A stretch of DNA of 64,000 nt. Source: Candidatus Tectimicrobiota bacterium. GTDB taxonomy: Bacteria; Tectomicrobia; Entotheonellia; Entotheonellales; Entotheonellaceae. Positions within the stretch are counted from its first letter, which is position 1; each line of letters opens with the position of its first letter. The stretch lies in the NCBI GenBank assembly GCA_026005175.1, contig BPKO01000001.1, forward strand, positions 992,001 to 1,056,000, read 5' to 3'. The notes under the pieces are model-generated. The model had not been told where the DNA came from. It saw only the letters and a program-made list of their open reading frames with translations, and did no database searches. Shown here in pieces: positions 36,806 to 46,274 of the stretch. The position numbers and the translations under genes were made by a program.

Positions 36806-39460
36806 ATGCGCAAGTACGTTTACACGTTCATTGACGGGGTGGCCGAAGGGAAAGGGGCGTGGCGCGACCTGCTCGGCGGCAAAGGGGCAGGGTTGGCGGA
36901 AATGACCGCCCTGGGCATCCGCGTGCCGCCCGGCTTTACCATCTCTACCGAAGCCTGCCGCGCTTACTTTGCCGCCGGCAACCGCTTTCCCGAGGGCCTG
37001 TGGGAAGAAGTGCTCGCCGCCCTGGGCCGCGTGGAAGCGGCCATGAACCTGCGCTACGGCGACCCCGCGCGGCCGCTGCTGCTTTCGGTGCGCTCCGGCG
37101 CCCCGGTTTCCATGCCCGGCATGCTCGATACCGTCCTCAACCTGGGCCTTAACGACGACACGGTGCAGGGACTGATTGCCGCTTCCGGCAATCCTCGCTT
37201 TGCCTACGACGCCTACCGGCGTTTTGTGACCATGTTTGGCAACGTGGTGCTCGGGGTGCCCCACGAGGCCTTCGAGAAGCTGCTGGAAGCGGCCAAGCAG
37301 CGCGCCGGGGTCGAGGCCGACCACGAGCTGCCCGCCGAAGCCCTAAAAGCGCTGATTGCCCCCATGAAGGCCCTCATCCGGGAAAAAACGGGCCGCGACT
37401 TTCCCGAAGCACCTTCCGAGCAGTTGCGCCTCAGCATCGCCGCAGTGTTTGCCTCGTGGTACAACGACCGCGCCGTGGCTTACCGCCAGCTGCACCGCAT
37501 CCCGGAAACCATGGGCACGGCGGTCAACGTGCAGGCCATGGTGTTTGGCAACCTTGGTGACGACTCCGGTACCGGCGTGGTCTTCACCCGCAACCCGGCC
37601 ACCGGGGAAAAGGGCCTCTTTGGCGAATTCCTCCTCAACGCCCAGGGCGAGGACGTGGTGGCCGGTATTCGCACCCCGCAGCCGGTGAGCGCCTTGCGCC
37701 AGGCCATGCCGGAAGTCTACGCCGAACTCGAGGCCGTCTGCCAGCGCCTGGAGCGCCACTTCCGCGACATGCAGGACGTGGAGTTCACCGTTCAGGCGCG
37801 CGTCCTTTACTTGCTGCAAACGCGCACGGGCAAGCGCACGGCGCCGGCAGCGGTGCGCATCGCCGTCGACATGGTGCACGAAGGGCTCATTACCCAGCGC
37901 GAGGCCCTCTTGCGCGTTGAGCCAGAACACATTGACCAGCTCCTCCACCCCATGGTGGATCCCCAGGCTACAGTGACGGTCATCGGCCGCGGCCTGCCGG
38001 CCTCGCCGGGAGCCGCATGCGGGCAGGTGGTCTTTTCGGCTGCCGAAGCGGTGCGCCGCCACGCCCGCGGCGCCGCGGTGATCCTGGTGCGGCAGGAAAC
38101 CTCGCCCGAAGACATCCGGGGCATGTCGGCCGCTGCCGGCATTCTCACCGCCCGTGGCGGCATGACCAGCCATGCCGCTGTCGTGGCCCGCGGCATGGGC
38201 AAGTGCTGCGTGGTGGGCTGCCAGGAGCTGAGCATTCACGAGGAAGAGCGCTACTGCCAGCTGGGCGGACACGTCATCCGCGAAGGCGACATCTTGACCC
38301 TTGACGGCGCTACGGGGCGGGTGATCCTGGGAGAAGCGCCCCTGACCACCGCCGAGCTCGGCGCGCACTTTGCCGAGCTCATGGGCTGGGCTGACGCCCA
38401 CCGCCGGCTGGGCGTGCGCAGCAACGCCGATACCCCCCACGACGCAGAAGCCTCGCGGCGCTTTGGCGCCGAAGGCATCGGCCTGTGCCGCACCGAGCAT
38501 ATGTTCTTCGCTGCCGATCGCATCATGGCAGTGCGGCAGATGATTATTGCCGACGACGCAGCGCAGCGCCAGCAGGCCCTGCGCCAGATTCAGGCCATGC
38601 AGAAAGAGGACTTCAAGGCCATCTTCCGCATCATGGACGGCTTGCCGGTGACCATCCGCCTGCTCGACCCGCCGCTGCACGAGTTCTTGCCCCATACTGC
38701 CGAAGAGATCGATGCCTTAGCCGCTTACATGCAGCAGCCGGCCCACGCGCTGCGCCAGCGCGTAGAGGCGCTGCGCGAGGCCAACCCGATGCTGGGCCAC
38801 CGCGGCTGCCGCCTCGGCATTACCCGCCCTGAGATCTACAAGATGCAAGTGCGGGCCATTCTGGAAGCGGCCTGCGAGCTCACGCGCCAGGGCGTGCAGG
38901 TGCTGCCCGAGATCATGATTCCGCTGGTCAGCCACGTACAGGAACTGGCGGTGATCAAGCGCGACGTGCAGGAAGTGGCCAAGCAGGTGCTGCAGGAGCA
39001 AGGCGTCACGGTTCCTTACCTGGTAGGCACGATGATCGAGCTGCCGCGGGCGGCGCTCACCGCGGGGGCCATTGCCCGCGAGGCGGAGTTCTTCTCCTTT
39101 GGCACCAATGACCTGACCCAGACGTGCTTTGGCCTGAGCCGGGACGACGCGGGGTCGTTCTTGCCTTATTACCTCGAACACGGTATCCTGCCTGAGGATC
39201 CCTTTGTGGTCCTCGACGAAGAAGGGGTGGGCGAGCTGGTGCGCGTGGGGGTGGAACGCGGCCGCCAGACGCGCCCGCAGCTGAAGGTGGGGATCTGCGG
39301 CGAGCACGGCGGGGAGCCGCGCTCGGTGGCCTTCTGCCACCGCATCGGCCTCGATTATGTTAGCTGCTCGCCTTACCGGGTGCCGGTGGCCCGCCTGGCC
39401 GCGGCCCACGCCGCCCTGCAGGCCGAGAGCCCTGCCAAAGCGCCGGAGTCGGAGGGATGA
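36806..39460 (+). CDS. ppdK: pyruvate, phosphate dikinase
   Basis: 884-residue PPDK, interconverting pyruvate + ATP + Pi and PEP + AMP + PPi. Order: ATP-grasp domain (GGKGAGLAEMTALGIRVPPGF, SVRSGAPVSMPGMLDTVLN), swivelling phosphohistidine domain (GGMTSHAAVVARGMGKCCV with the active His), and PEP/pyruvate barrel (FGTNDLTQTCFGLSRDD and the catalytic Cys in VGICGEHGG). Length is normal. It can act in gluconeogenesis or in PPi-linked glycolysis. Its stop overlaps the ribD start by four bases. Confidence 0.97.
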   Translation: MRKYVYTFIDGVAEGKGAWRDLLGGKGAGLAEMTALGIRVPPGFTISTEACRAYFAAGNRFPEGLWEEVLAALGRVEAAMNLRYGDPARPLLLSVRSGAPVSMPGMLDTVLNLGLNDDTVQGLIAASGNPRFAYDAYRRFVTMFGNVVLGVPHEAFEKLLEAAKQRAGVEADHELPAEALKALIAPMKALIREKTGRDFPEAPSEQLRLSIAAVFASWYNDRAVAYRQLHRIPETMGTAVNVQAMVFGNLGDDSGTGVVFTRNPATGEKGLFGEFLLNAQGEDVVAGIRTPQPVSALRQAMPEVYAELEAVCQRLERHFRDMQDVEFTVQARVLYLLQTRTGKRTAPAAVRIAVDMVHEGLITQREALLRVEPEHIDQLLHPMVDPQATVTVIGRGLPASPGAACGQVVFSAAEAVRRHARGAAVILVRQETSPEDIRGMSAAAGILTARGGMTSHAAVVARGMGKCCVVGCQELSIHEEERYCQLGGHVIREGDILTLDGATGRVILGEAPLTTAELGAHFAELMGWADAHRRLGVRSNADTPHDAEASRRFGAEGIGLCRTEHMFFAADRIMAVRQMIIADDAAQRQQALRQIQAMQKEDFKAIFRIMDGLPVTIRLLDPPLHEFLPHTAEEIDALAAYMQQPAHALRQRVEALREANPMLGHRGCRLGITRPEIYKMQVRAILEAACELTRQGVQVLPEIMIPLVSHVQELAVIKRDVQEVAKQVLQEQGVTVPYLVGTMIELPRAALTAGAIAREAEFFSFGTNDLTQTCFGLSRDDAGSFLPYYLEHGILPEDPFVVLDEEGVGELVRVGVERGRQTRPQLKVGICGEHGGEPRSVAFCHRIGLDYVSCSPYRVPVARLAAAHAALQAESPAKAPESEG

Positions 39461-40638
39461 CGCCACCGGCATACGAACAAGACGTCACGTACATGCGCCG
39501 CGCCCTGGCCCTGGCGGTCCGCGGCACCGGGTGGGTAAGCCCCAACCCACTGGTGGGATGCGTCATCGTGCGCGGCGGCGAGATTGTGGGCGAGGGCTAC
39601 CACCAGCGTTTTGGAGGGCCCCACGCCGAGGTGTACGCTTTGCAGCAGGCCGGTGAGCGCGCCCGCGGCGCGGATCTTTACGTCAATCTTGAGCCCTGCT
39701 GCCACCAGGGCAAAACCCCTCCCTGTGTGGAGGCCATCGTGCAAGCCGGGGTGCGGCGCGTGGTGGTGGCCCTGCGCGACCCCAACCCGCTGGTCAACGG
39801 CGGCGGCCTGGCCCGCCTGCAAGCCGCCGGCATTGCCGTCACCCTGGGGGTGTGCGCCGAGGAGGCCCGCCGTCTCAACGAGGCCTTTGTGAAGTACATC
39901 ACCACCCGCCGCCCCTTTGTCATCCTGAAGAGCGCCATTACCCTCGACGGCAAGATTGCCACCCGCACCGGCGCCTCGCGCTGGATCACCGGTGAAGCGG
40001 CGCGCCTGGAGGCCCACCGCTTGCGCCACGCCGCCGACGCCCTCATGGTGGGCATTGGTACGGTGCTGGCCGACGATCCCCAGCTCACCACCCGCTTGCC
40101 GGACACCCGCGGCGTCAACCCCCTGCGGGTGATCGTCGACAGCCGCCTGCGCCTGCCCCTAGCGGCGCAGGTGGCGCAGGTGAGCGCCGAGCGGCGCACC
40201 CTGGTGGCCACCACGGCGGCGGCAACCGTAGAAAAGCAGCAGCAGCTGCAGGCGCAAGGGGTAGAGGTGGTGCGGCTACCCGCCGACGCCACGGGACGCG
40301 TCGACCTCGACGCCCTCCTCGACCACCTGGGAAGCCGTGGCCTGGCCAGCCTCCTGGTGGAGGGCGGGGCGACGCTGAGCGCTGCGTTGTTGCGGCGGCG
40401 CCTGGTGGACAAAGTGCTGTTTTTTGTCGCCCCCAAGCTCATCGGCGGCGACGGCTTAAGCGCTATTGGCCCTTGCGGCGTAGAGACCCTGGCGCAGGCC
40501 CTGCCCTTGCGGGATCTCAGGGCGCGTCAAGTCGGGGCCGACTTGCTGTTGGAAGCCTACGTCGACGTTCCTCCTTTGCGGGCAGAGGAGCGCAGCGGTA
40601 CGGAGGAGAGGCAGGCGTATGCAGTTCAACACCATTGA
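39457..40638 (+). CDS. ribD: bifunctional riboflavin deaminase/reductase
   Basis: 393 residues. The N-terminal deaminase domain carries the zinc motif HAEVYAL and [11 protein letters not shown]; the C-terminal reductase domain begins [19 protein letters not shown] and includes [14 protein letters not shown]. It performs steps two and three of riboflavin synthesis. It overlaps ppdK by four bases and ribBA by 20 bases. No FMN riboswitch precedes it, since the upstream sequence is coding. No riboflavin synthase (ribE) gene follows. Confidence 0.95.
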   Translation: MTPPAYEQDVTYMRRALALAVRGTGWVSPNPLVGCVIVRGGEIVGEGYHQRFGGPHAEVYALQQAGERARGADLYVNLEPCCHQGKTPPCVEAIVQAGVRRVVVALRDPNPLVNGGGLARLQAAGIAVTLGVCAEEARRLNEAFVKYITTRRPFVILKSAITLDGKIATRTGASRWITGEAARLEAHRLRHAADALMVGIGTVLADDPQLTTRLPDTRGVNPLRVIVDSRLRLPLAAQVAQVSAERRTLVATTAAATVEKQQQLQAQGVEVVRLPADATGRVDLDALLDHLGSRGLASLLVEGGATLSAALLRRRLVDKVLFFVAPKLIGGDGLSAIGPCGVETLAQALPLRDLRARQVGADLLLEAYVDVPPLRAEERSGTEERQAYAVQHH

Positions 40639-41861
40639 AGAGGCCATCGAGGACATCCGCCAGGGTAAGATGGTCATCCTCGTGGACGACGAAGACCGCG
40701 AAAACGAGGGCGACCTCACCATGGCGGCAGAAAAAGTGACGCCCGAGGCGATCAACTTCATGGCCAAGTACGGCCGCGGCCTCATCTGTCCTGTCTTTGA
40801 CGCCGGAGCGGCTAGCAGAGCTGCAAATCCCGCTGATGGTGGAAGACGCGGACAACAACTCTCCCTTTGGTACCGCCTTTACCGTGTCCATCGAGGCCCG
40901 CCGGGGGGTGACTACGGGCATCTCGGCGGCCGACCGCGCCACCACCATCCTCACCGCCATCAACCCCAAGACCAAGCCCGAGGACTTGGTGCGGCCCGGC
41001 CACGTCTTTCCCCTGCGGGCCCGCGCCGGCGGCGTGCTGGAGCGCGCCGGGCAGACCGAAGGCTCGGTCGACTTGGCGCGCTTGGCCGGCCTCACCCCGG
41101 CTGGGGTGATCTGCGAGATCATGAACGACGACGGCACCATGGCGCGCGTTCCGGAGCTGATGGCCTTTGCCGCCCGCTTTGGCCTGAAAATCGTCACCAT
41201 CAAGGACCTCATCCGCTACCGCATGCAGCGCGAGCGGTTGGTGCGGGTGGTGGCCGAAACCCGCCTGCCGCTGCGGGTGGGCGAGTTCAAAGCCTACGTC
41301 TTTGTGAACGAGATTACCAAAGACGAGCACTTGGCCCTGGTCAAAGGCGATCCCTCGCCGGAGCGCCCGGTGCTGGTGCGCGTGCACTCCTCGTGCCTCA
41401 CCGGCGACGTCTTTGGCTCTTTCCGCTGCGACTGCGGCGAGCAGCTGCGCAAGGCCTTGCGGCTGATTGCCGAGGAAGGCGAGGGGGTGTTACTCTATCT
41501 GCATCAGGAAGGCCGCGGCATTGGTCTGTCGAACAAGCTGCGGGCCTACGCCCTGCAAGACGCCGGGCGCGACACGGTGCAGGCCAACGAAGAGCTGGGC
41601 TTTAAGCCCGACTTGCGCGACTACGGCATCGGCGCCCAGATCCTCGTCCACCTCGGCGTGCGGCGCATGCGCCTGATGACCAACAACCCCCGCAAAATCG
41701 TGGGGCTGGGCGGCTACGGCCTGGAAGTGGTGGAGCGCGTGCCCTTGCAGGTGCGCCCCGGCAAGCACAACGCCCACTACTTGCGGACCAAGCACGAGAA
41801 GCTGGGCCACTACTTTGACCTCGACGGCTTTGAGGCCACGCAGCGACAAGAGTGGTGGTAA
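40619..41861 (+). CDS. ribBA: DHBP synthase / GTP cyclohydrolase II (frame break)
   Basis: About 413 residues. The RibB domain has [20 protein letters not shown] and [15 protein letters not shown]; the RibA domain has the zinc Cys cluster SSCLTGD...[17 protein letters not shown] and TNNPRK. The two frames join at [18 protein letters not shown] after removing one C of the CC at 40790-40791, not a long homopolymer. It supplies both precursors of the riboflavin pathway. ribH follows after six bases. Confidence 0.9.
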
Positions 41862-41867
41862 CACGCC

Positions 41868-42342
41868 ATGCCGCAGGTGATCGAGGGGCAGCTCTCCGCA
41901 GCGAACTTGCGGTTTACCATCGTGGTGAGCCGCTTCAACGCGTTTATTACCGAGCGGCTCCTCGAAGGCGCCCTGGATGCCCTGCGGCGCCACGGTGCGG
42001 CCGAAGACCACATTACCGTTTATCGCGTGCCGGGCTCGTTCGAGATCCCGCTGCTGGCCCGCAAGCTGGCGGAAACGGGGCGGGCAGGGGACGCCCTCAT
42101 CTGCTTGGGAGCCCTGATCCGTGGCTGCCACGCCGCATTTTGACTACATCGCTGCCGCCGCCACGCAGGGCATCCTACGCGCTGGACTGGAAAGCGGCAT
42201 TCCGGTGGCCTTTGGGGTGCTGACCACCGATACCGTGGAGCAGGCCATCGAACGCGCCGGCACCAAAGCCGGCAACAAGGGGTGGGAGGCGGCACTGTCG
42301 GCCATCGAAATGGCCAACCTCTACCGCCACCTGCGTGCATGA
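41868..42342 (+). CDS. ribH: lumazine synthase (frame break)
   Basis: About 157 residues. [35 protein letters not shown] and, in the second frame, [16 protein letters not shown] (catalytic His) are family hallmarks. The frame is restored as LIRGATPHFDY by removing the single T at 42126 (GGCTGCCACG to GGCGCCACG). Without the correction the protein would stop at 42143 and lose the catalytic His. It makes 6,7-dimethyl-8-ribityllumazine. It is followed by nusB, a very common pair. Confidence 0.9.
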
Positions 42343-42354
42343 GGCAAGCAAGCC

Positions 42355-42774
42355 ATGGGACAACGTCGACGGGCACGCGAAGCGGCGCTGCAGATCCTCT
42401 ACGCTCTAGATGTATCGCGGCAGCAGACCCTGGAGGCGCTCCGCGCGCCCTGGATCGAAGAGATGGTGCCAGCGGCGGCACGGGACTTCACGCTGGCCCT
42501 GGTGCGGGGCGCCATCGAGCACCGCGCCGAAATCGACGCCCTCATTCGCGAGTGGAGCGAGCACTGGACCCTAGAGCGCATCGGGGTGGTGGAGCGCAAC
42601 ATCTTGCGCCTGGCCATTTACGAGCTGCTCTACATGCCGGACATTCCGCCCAAGGTGACCATCAACGAGGCAGTGGAGCTGGCCAAGAAGTACGGGGACG
42701 AGGAAGCCTTTGCCTTTGTCAACGGCATCCTCGACCGCGTCAGCCACGAGCTGGTGCAGCGTGAAGCCCCGTAG
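42355..42774 (+). CDS. nusB: transcription antitermination factor NusB
   Basis: 139-residue all-helical RNA-binding protein that works with NusE (S10) on boxA of rRNA operons. It begins GQRRRAREAALQILYALDVS and includes ERNILRLAIYELLYMPDIPPKV split by typical NusB spacing, then INEAVELAKKYG and FVNGILDRV. It starts 12 bases after ribH and is followed by the ATPase-HEAT gene at 13 bases. Confidence 0.95.
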   Translation: MGQRRRAREAALQILYALDVSRQQTLEALRAPWIEEMVPAAARDFTLALVRGAIEHRAEIDALIREWSEHWTLERIGVVERNILRLAIYELLYMPDIPPKVTINEAVELAKKYGDEEAFAFVNGILDRVSHELVQREAP

Positions 42775-42787
42775 CGAGGACGGTCTC

Positions 42788-44833
42788 ATGCGGTGGCCCT
42801 GGAAACCCAAAAAGCAGCAGGCACGCCACAAGTCGCTGCTGTCCCTGCCCTTTATAGGCCAGCAGGCGCTTCTGACGGCCCTCGAAGGGCACTTGCAGGC
42901 GGCCGGCAGCGGCCAGCTTCGCTTTGTGGCCCTCAGCGGCGAGCCCGGCAGCGGCAAGACGGCAGCCCTGGCGGAGTTCGTTTTCCGGCACTGCACTACC
43001 TCCAAGGTGCTGTGCGCCCAGCTCAACGCCGGCGCCTTCTTCCTTCCCCAAGAGTTCTACGTCTATCTCTTTGAGGCCTTGCAGCGGCGCAGCGAGGCCG
43101 TCTTGCAGGCCGTCTACGCACAGAGCAAGCGCTTGCGCAAGGCCCTGGCGACAGACTGGGACGAGCAGGAGTTTCGCAGCGTCCTGGCTTCGGCGGAGTG
43201 GCACCATGCCCAGCAGCGTCTCGCTGGCCACCAGGGCAGCCCGCTGGTGCGCCTCTTGCACTTGGTGCGACAGCACCCCTGGGCGGTGGGCGCCGCCACC
43301 ATCCTCGACGTCCTGACCCGCGAGCGCTTTGCCCGCGGGGGACAGATTGCCGAACCGCAGCGCTGGGCGCGCCTGCTGCAAGCCTTGCAGCAGCGAGGCG
43401 CCGGCGAGGGGGCCTCCTTGGTCGTCCTCGTTGACCAGGTAGAAGCGCCGGCCGCAGCGGCCGACTGGCATCTGCTCTGGCGCACCTTTGCCGAAGCCAC
43501 CGCAGAAGTGGGAGCCCAGGGTCCCCTCCCGCTCTTCGTCCTCTGGGCCGGAACCCCGGCTGGCATCGAGGTGATCCGGGAAGCGGTAGAGGGACATCTT
43601 CCCCTGGTGGAACACGCGGTCACCGGGTTGAGCCAGGAGGACTGGCAGCGTTTGGGGCGGCGGGTACAGCGTTCTTTGCCGCGGGCCTGTCAGGCCGTGT
43701 GGCAGCGCCAAGTGGCGGCGGACGCAGAGCGGCACCCGGCCCGCGCCCTGCTGGTGGCCACCTGCCTGGCAGCCCTGGCCGAGACCCAGACGCCACCGGC
43801 CACAGCGCTGGCCGAGGTATGCCAGGCTGCAACGACAGAACTCGTGGCCCGCCTTCTCGACGTGGTGCGGCAGCGCGCTCCTGCCGAGGCGGCCCTGCTG
43901 CAACAGCTGCTCGCAGCGTGCGCCTTTTTGCCTCCGGAGAGCGCCTTTACCCTTGATGATGTGCTCGTGTGGTGTGACGTAGAGGGGGCCGGCTTGACCC
44001 TTCGCGAGGGGCGGGCGCGGTTAGAAGCGCTGCTTGGTCTTTGGGTGCGCTACGGGCTGCTTACCTACCATCCCCACAGCGCGACGTACACCACGAGCAG
44101 CAGCGTGGTGCAAGAAGCCCTCCGGCAGCAAGTGAGCCAGGAGCTCGCCGTCCGCCACCAGCTGGCCTGGCAGCGCCGCCTGGCTGCAGCGCTGCTTTAC
44201 CACGTGCAGCGCGACAGCGGTGGTGTGCTTGCCGCCCTGGCACCGGCGCTCGAGCAGGCGCTTCCCGAGCAGCTCTTGCCGCCGCTACGGCGGCTGCTGC
44301 AAGGCAAGACACAGGAAGAACGCCAGCGCATTGCCACCGCGCTGGGCTTCCTTCCCTCGCCGGTGGCCGTGGCTTTGCTGCAAGAGCTGCTGGGCGACGA
44401 ACACGAACGGGTGCGGAGTCGCGCGGCGCAGTCGCTGGCCAACTTGCAGGGTGTAGACACCGTTTCCGCCCTGTTGCAGGCCCTGGCAGACCCAAGCAGC
44501 GACGTGCGCTGGATCGCGGCGCACGCCTTGGGGCGCATCGACAGCGAGGCGACGGTAGAAGCCCTCATTGCTCTGCTGGCCGACGAAGACAAAGAGGTAG
44601 GACGCATCGCTGCTGAGGGACTGGGGCGCAAAGGCGACCGCCGTGCCGTTCCCCACCTCATTGCTGCCATGCAGGACAGCTACCCGCTGCTGCGCGAGAC
44701 GGCAGCCCTGGCCCTGGGGCAGCTGGCCGACGAGCGCGCCATTCCTGCCCTGCAAGCGCGACTTGAGGACAGCAGTGCCCAGGTGCGCCAAAGCGCCGCT
44801 CGTGCCCTGGCACGCCTTCGCCGCTCGTCTTGA
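42788..44833 (+). CDS. P-loop ATPase with C-terminal HEAT repeats
   Basis: 681 residues. The P-loop GEPGSGKTAA is at about residues 51-60 and a Walker B-like SLVVLVDQVEA near 210, in an AAA/STAND-type ATPase module. A winged-helix-like region (about 390-470) leads to a helical stretch and about five HEAT/PBS-lyase repeats (about 500-681: VRSRAAQSLANL, VRWIAAHALGRI, VGRIAAEGLGRK, LRETAALALGQL, VRQSAARALARL). The ATG at 42788 is preceded by GCGAGGACGG; longer in-frame starts fall inside nusB. The fusion resembles signal-transduction ATPases that assemble on a ligand. Its function is unknown. The ECF sigma gene begins 33 bases later. Confidence 0.75.
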   Translation: MRWPWKPKKQQARHKSLLSLPFIGQQALLTALEGHLQAAGSGQLRFVALSGEPGSGKTAALAEFVFRHCTTSKVLCAQLNAGAFFLPQEFYVYLFEALQRRSEAVLQAVYAQSKRLRKALATDWDEQEFRSVLASAEWHHAQQRLAGHQGSPLVRLLHLVRQHPWAVGAATILDVLTRERFARGGQIAEPQRWARLLQALQQRGAGEGASLVVLVDQVEAPAAAADWHLLWRTFAEATAEVGAQGPLPLFVLWAGTPAGIEVIREAVEGHLPLVEHAVTGLSQEDWQRLGRRVQRSLPRACQAVWQRQVAADAERHPARALLVATCLAALAETQTPPATALAEVCQAATTELVARLLDVVRQRAPAEAALLQQLLAACAFLPPESAFTLDDVLVWCDVEGAGLTLREGRARLEALLGLWVRYGLLTYHPHSATYTTSSSVVQEALRQQVSQELAVRHQLAWQRRLAAALLYHVQRDSGGVLAALAPALEQALPEQLLPPLRRLLQGKTQEERQRIATALGFLPSPVAVALLQELLGDEHERVRSRAAQSLANLQGVDTVSALLQALADPSSDVRWIAAHALGRIDSEATVEALIALLADEDKEVGRIAAEGLGRKGDRRAVPHLIAAMQDSYPLLRETAALALGQLADERAIPALQARLEDSSAQVRQSAARALARLRRSS

Positions 44834-44866
44834 GCCGCCTGCCGGGAAGATGACAAGGGGAAAAGG

Positions 44867-45442
44867 GTGCCAAAGCCGTACCGCGATGCCCACCGCCGCG
44901 AAGCGTTCGAGGCCCTTGCCCTAGAGCACTTCGATGCCCTCTACCACACCGCCCTCCGGCTGACCCGCAATCCCAGCGAGGCCGAAGACCTGGTGCAGGA
45001 GACCTATCTTAGGGCTTACCGCTTCTTCCACCAGTTCACCCCGGGAACAAACATCAAGGCCTGGCTGTTTACCATTTTGCGCAATACGTATATCAACGCC
45101 TATCGCAAAGCCGCCCGCCAGCACGAGCGGCTCGATTTCGAGCAAGTAGCGCCGTTTTACGCCGATGCCGGAGCAGCGCCCGAGTGGACTGACCGCGCTT
45201 CGGCCGAGGCGGCGCTGCGACACGTGGTGCAAGACGACGTGAAGCGTGCCCTGGACGAACTGCCAGAGGAATACCGTCTGGTGGTGCTGCTGGCCGACCT
45301 GGAGGACTTCTCGTACAAGGAAATTGCCGATATCGTCGGCTGCCCTATCGGGACGGTGATGAGCCGGCTGTTCCGCGGCCGCCGTCTGCTGCGCAAGAGC
45401 CTGGGAGAGTTCGCCCGCAAGGCTGGGTACATCAAGGGATGA
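44867..45442 (+). CDS. ECF sigma factor (RpoE/SigR-like)
   Basis: 191-residue extracytoplasmic-function sigma factor. Region 2 contains [22 protein letters not shown] and region 4 the helix-turn-helix [21 protein letters not shown]. The GTG at 44867 follows a purine-rich AAGGGGAAAAGGG. A zinc-containing anti-sigma gene follows 7 bases later, a typical regulator pair. Target promoters cannot be read from this window. Confidence 0.9.
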   Translation: MPKPYRDAHRREAFEALALEHFDALYHTALRLTRNPSEAEDLVQETYLRAYRFFHQFTPGTNIKAWLFTILRNTYINAYRKAARQHERLDFEQVAPFYADAGAAPEWTDRASAEAALRHVVQDDVKRALDELPEEYRLVVLLADLEDFSYKEIADIVGCPIGTVMSRLFRGRRLLRKSLGEFARKAGYIKG

Positions 45443-45449
45443 GGCCGGT

Positions 45450-46250
45450 ATGATCTCCTGCGAGGACTGCCAGAAATACCTCGAGGCCTTTCTCGACGCC
45501 GCCCTCGAGGTAAGAGAGACGCTCGATGTGCAGGAACACCTGCAATGGTGCAAGACCTGCGCCGATCGTGCCGAGGCCGAGCGCTACGTGCGAGCCTTCA
45601 TCCGCCAACAGGCCGCCATCCCGCCCTTGCCAGAAGCACGCAAGCGGGCGATAATCCGCTGCGCCATGCGCGCTGCGCACCCTGCCTGGGGCTGGCTGCG
45701 CGCCCCACTGCACGCCCGCGAGGTGGCCCTCGCCCTGGCGGCTGCTGCTGCCGTTTTCCTCCTCTTGCTGAATCCTTTCTCGTCGCCTGTGGACCAAAGC
45801 GACTTCATGCAGCAGCTGGCGCGGGAAGCCCTTCTCACGTACAAGATGTACACCACCGAGGGCATGCCGCTCGAAATCGCCAGCGCCGACGACCGGCAAG
45901 TGGTGGCCTGGGCCAAAACCCGCCTCGCTTCCCCGTTGAAAATTCCTTGCATTACCGAGCAGGCCACTCGCCTCTTGGGCGGGCGCCTCTGCCGCCTCCT
46001 TGACCGCAAGAGCCTCGCCTTGGTCTACCAGCGCCAGGGCCGCCACATCGTTCTGTTCGCGTTTAAGAACAAACCCTTGGCTTTGCCCCGCCATCGCCTG
46101 GTGCGCGCTGGCGGCCTTGAGCTCTACGTGCAGACCGTGGAGGGCCGCCCTGTGGCCCTCTGGCAGTCGGGCGAAGTAACCTACTCCATGGTTGGCGACC
46201 TCGACCGCGATACGCTGCTGCACGTGGCCAGCACCATCGATTTCCGGTAG
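45450..46250 (+). CDS. zinc-finger anti-sigma factor
   Basis: 266 residues. The N-terminal zinc-binding anti-sigma domain has Cys in SCEDC and the HLQWCKTC (H-X3-C-X2-C) motif. A single membrane helix lies near residues 91-108 (VALALAAAAAVFLLLL), followed by an extracytoplasmic domain of about 150 residues with two Cys (PCITEQ, RLCRLL) that may sense envelope conditions. It is transcribed with the ECF sigma and presumably holds it inactive; the signal is not known. Confidence 0.85.
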   Translation: MISCEDCQKYLEAFLDAALEVRETLDVQEHLQWCKTCADRAEAERYVRAFIRQQAAIPPLPEARKRAIIRCAMRAAHPAWGWLRAPLHAREVALALAAAAAVFLLLLNPFSSPVDQSDFMQQLAREALLTYKMYTTEGMPLEIASADDRQVVAWAKTRLASPLKIPCITEQATRLLGGRLCRLLDRKSLALVYQRQGRHIVLFAFKNKPLALPRHRLVRAGGLELYVQTVEGRPVALWQSGEVTYSMVGDLDRDTLLHVASTIDFR

Positions 46251-46274
46251 ACGCCCTAGCGGGGAGGGTCTCCT

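Noticed and set aside
39300-39457. FMN riboswitch upstream of ribD
   Set aside because: The sequence is the ppdK 3' coding end and ribD overlaps it by four bases.
40600-42350. Programmed frameshifting or stop readthrough in ribBA and ribH
   Set aside because: Neither site has a slippery heptamer or stimulatory structure, and ten other genes show the same kind of break at unrelated sequences.
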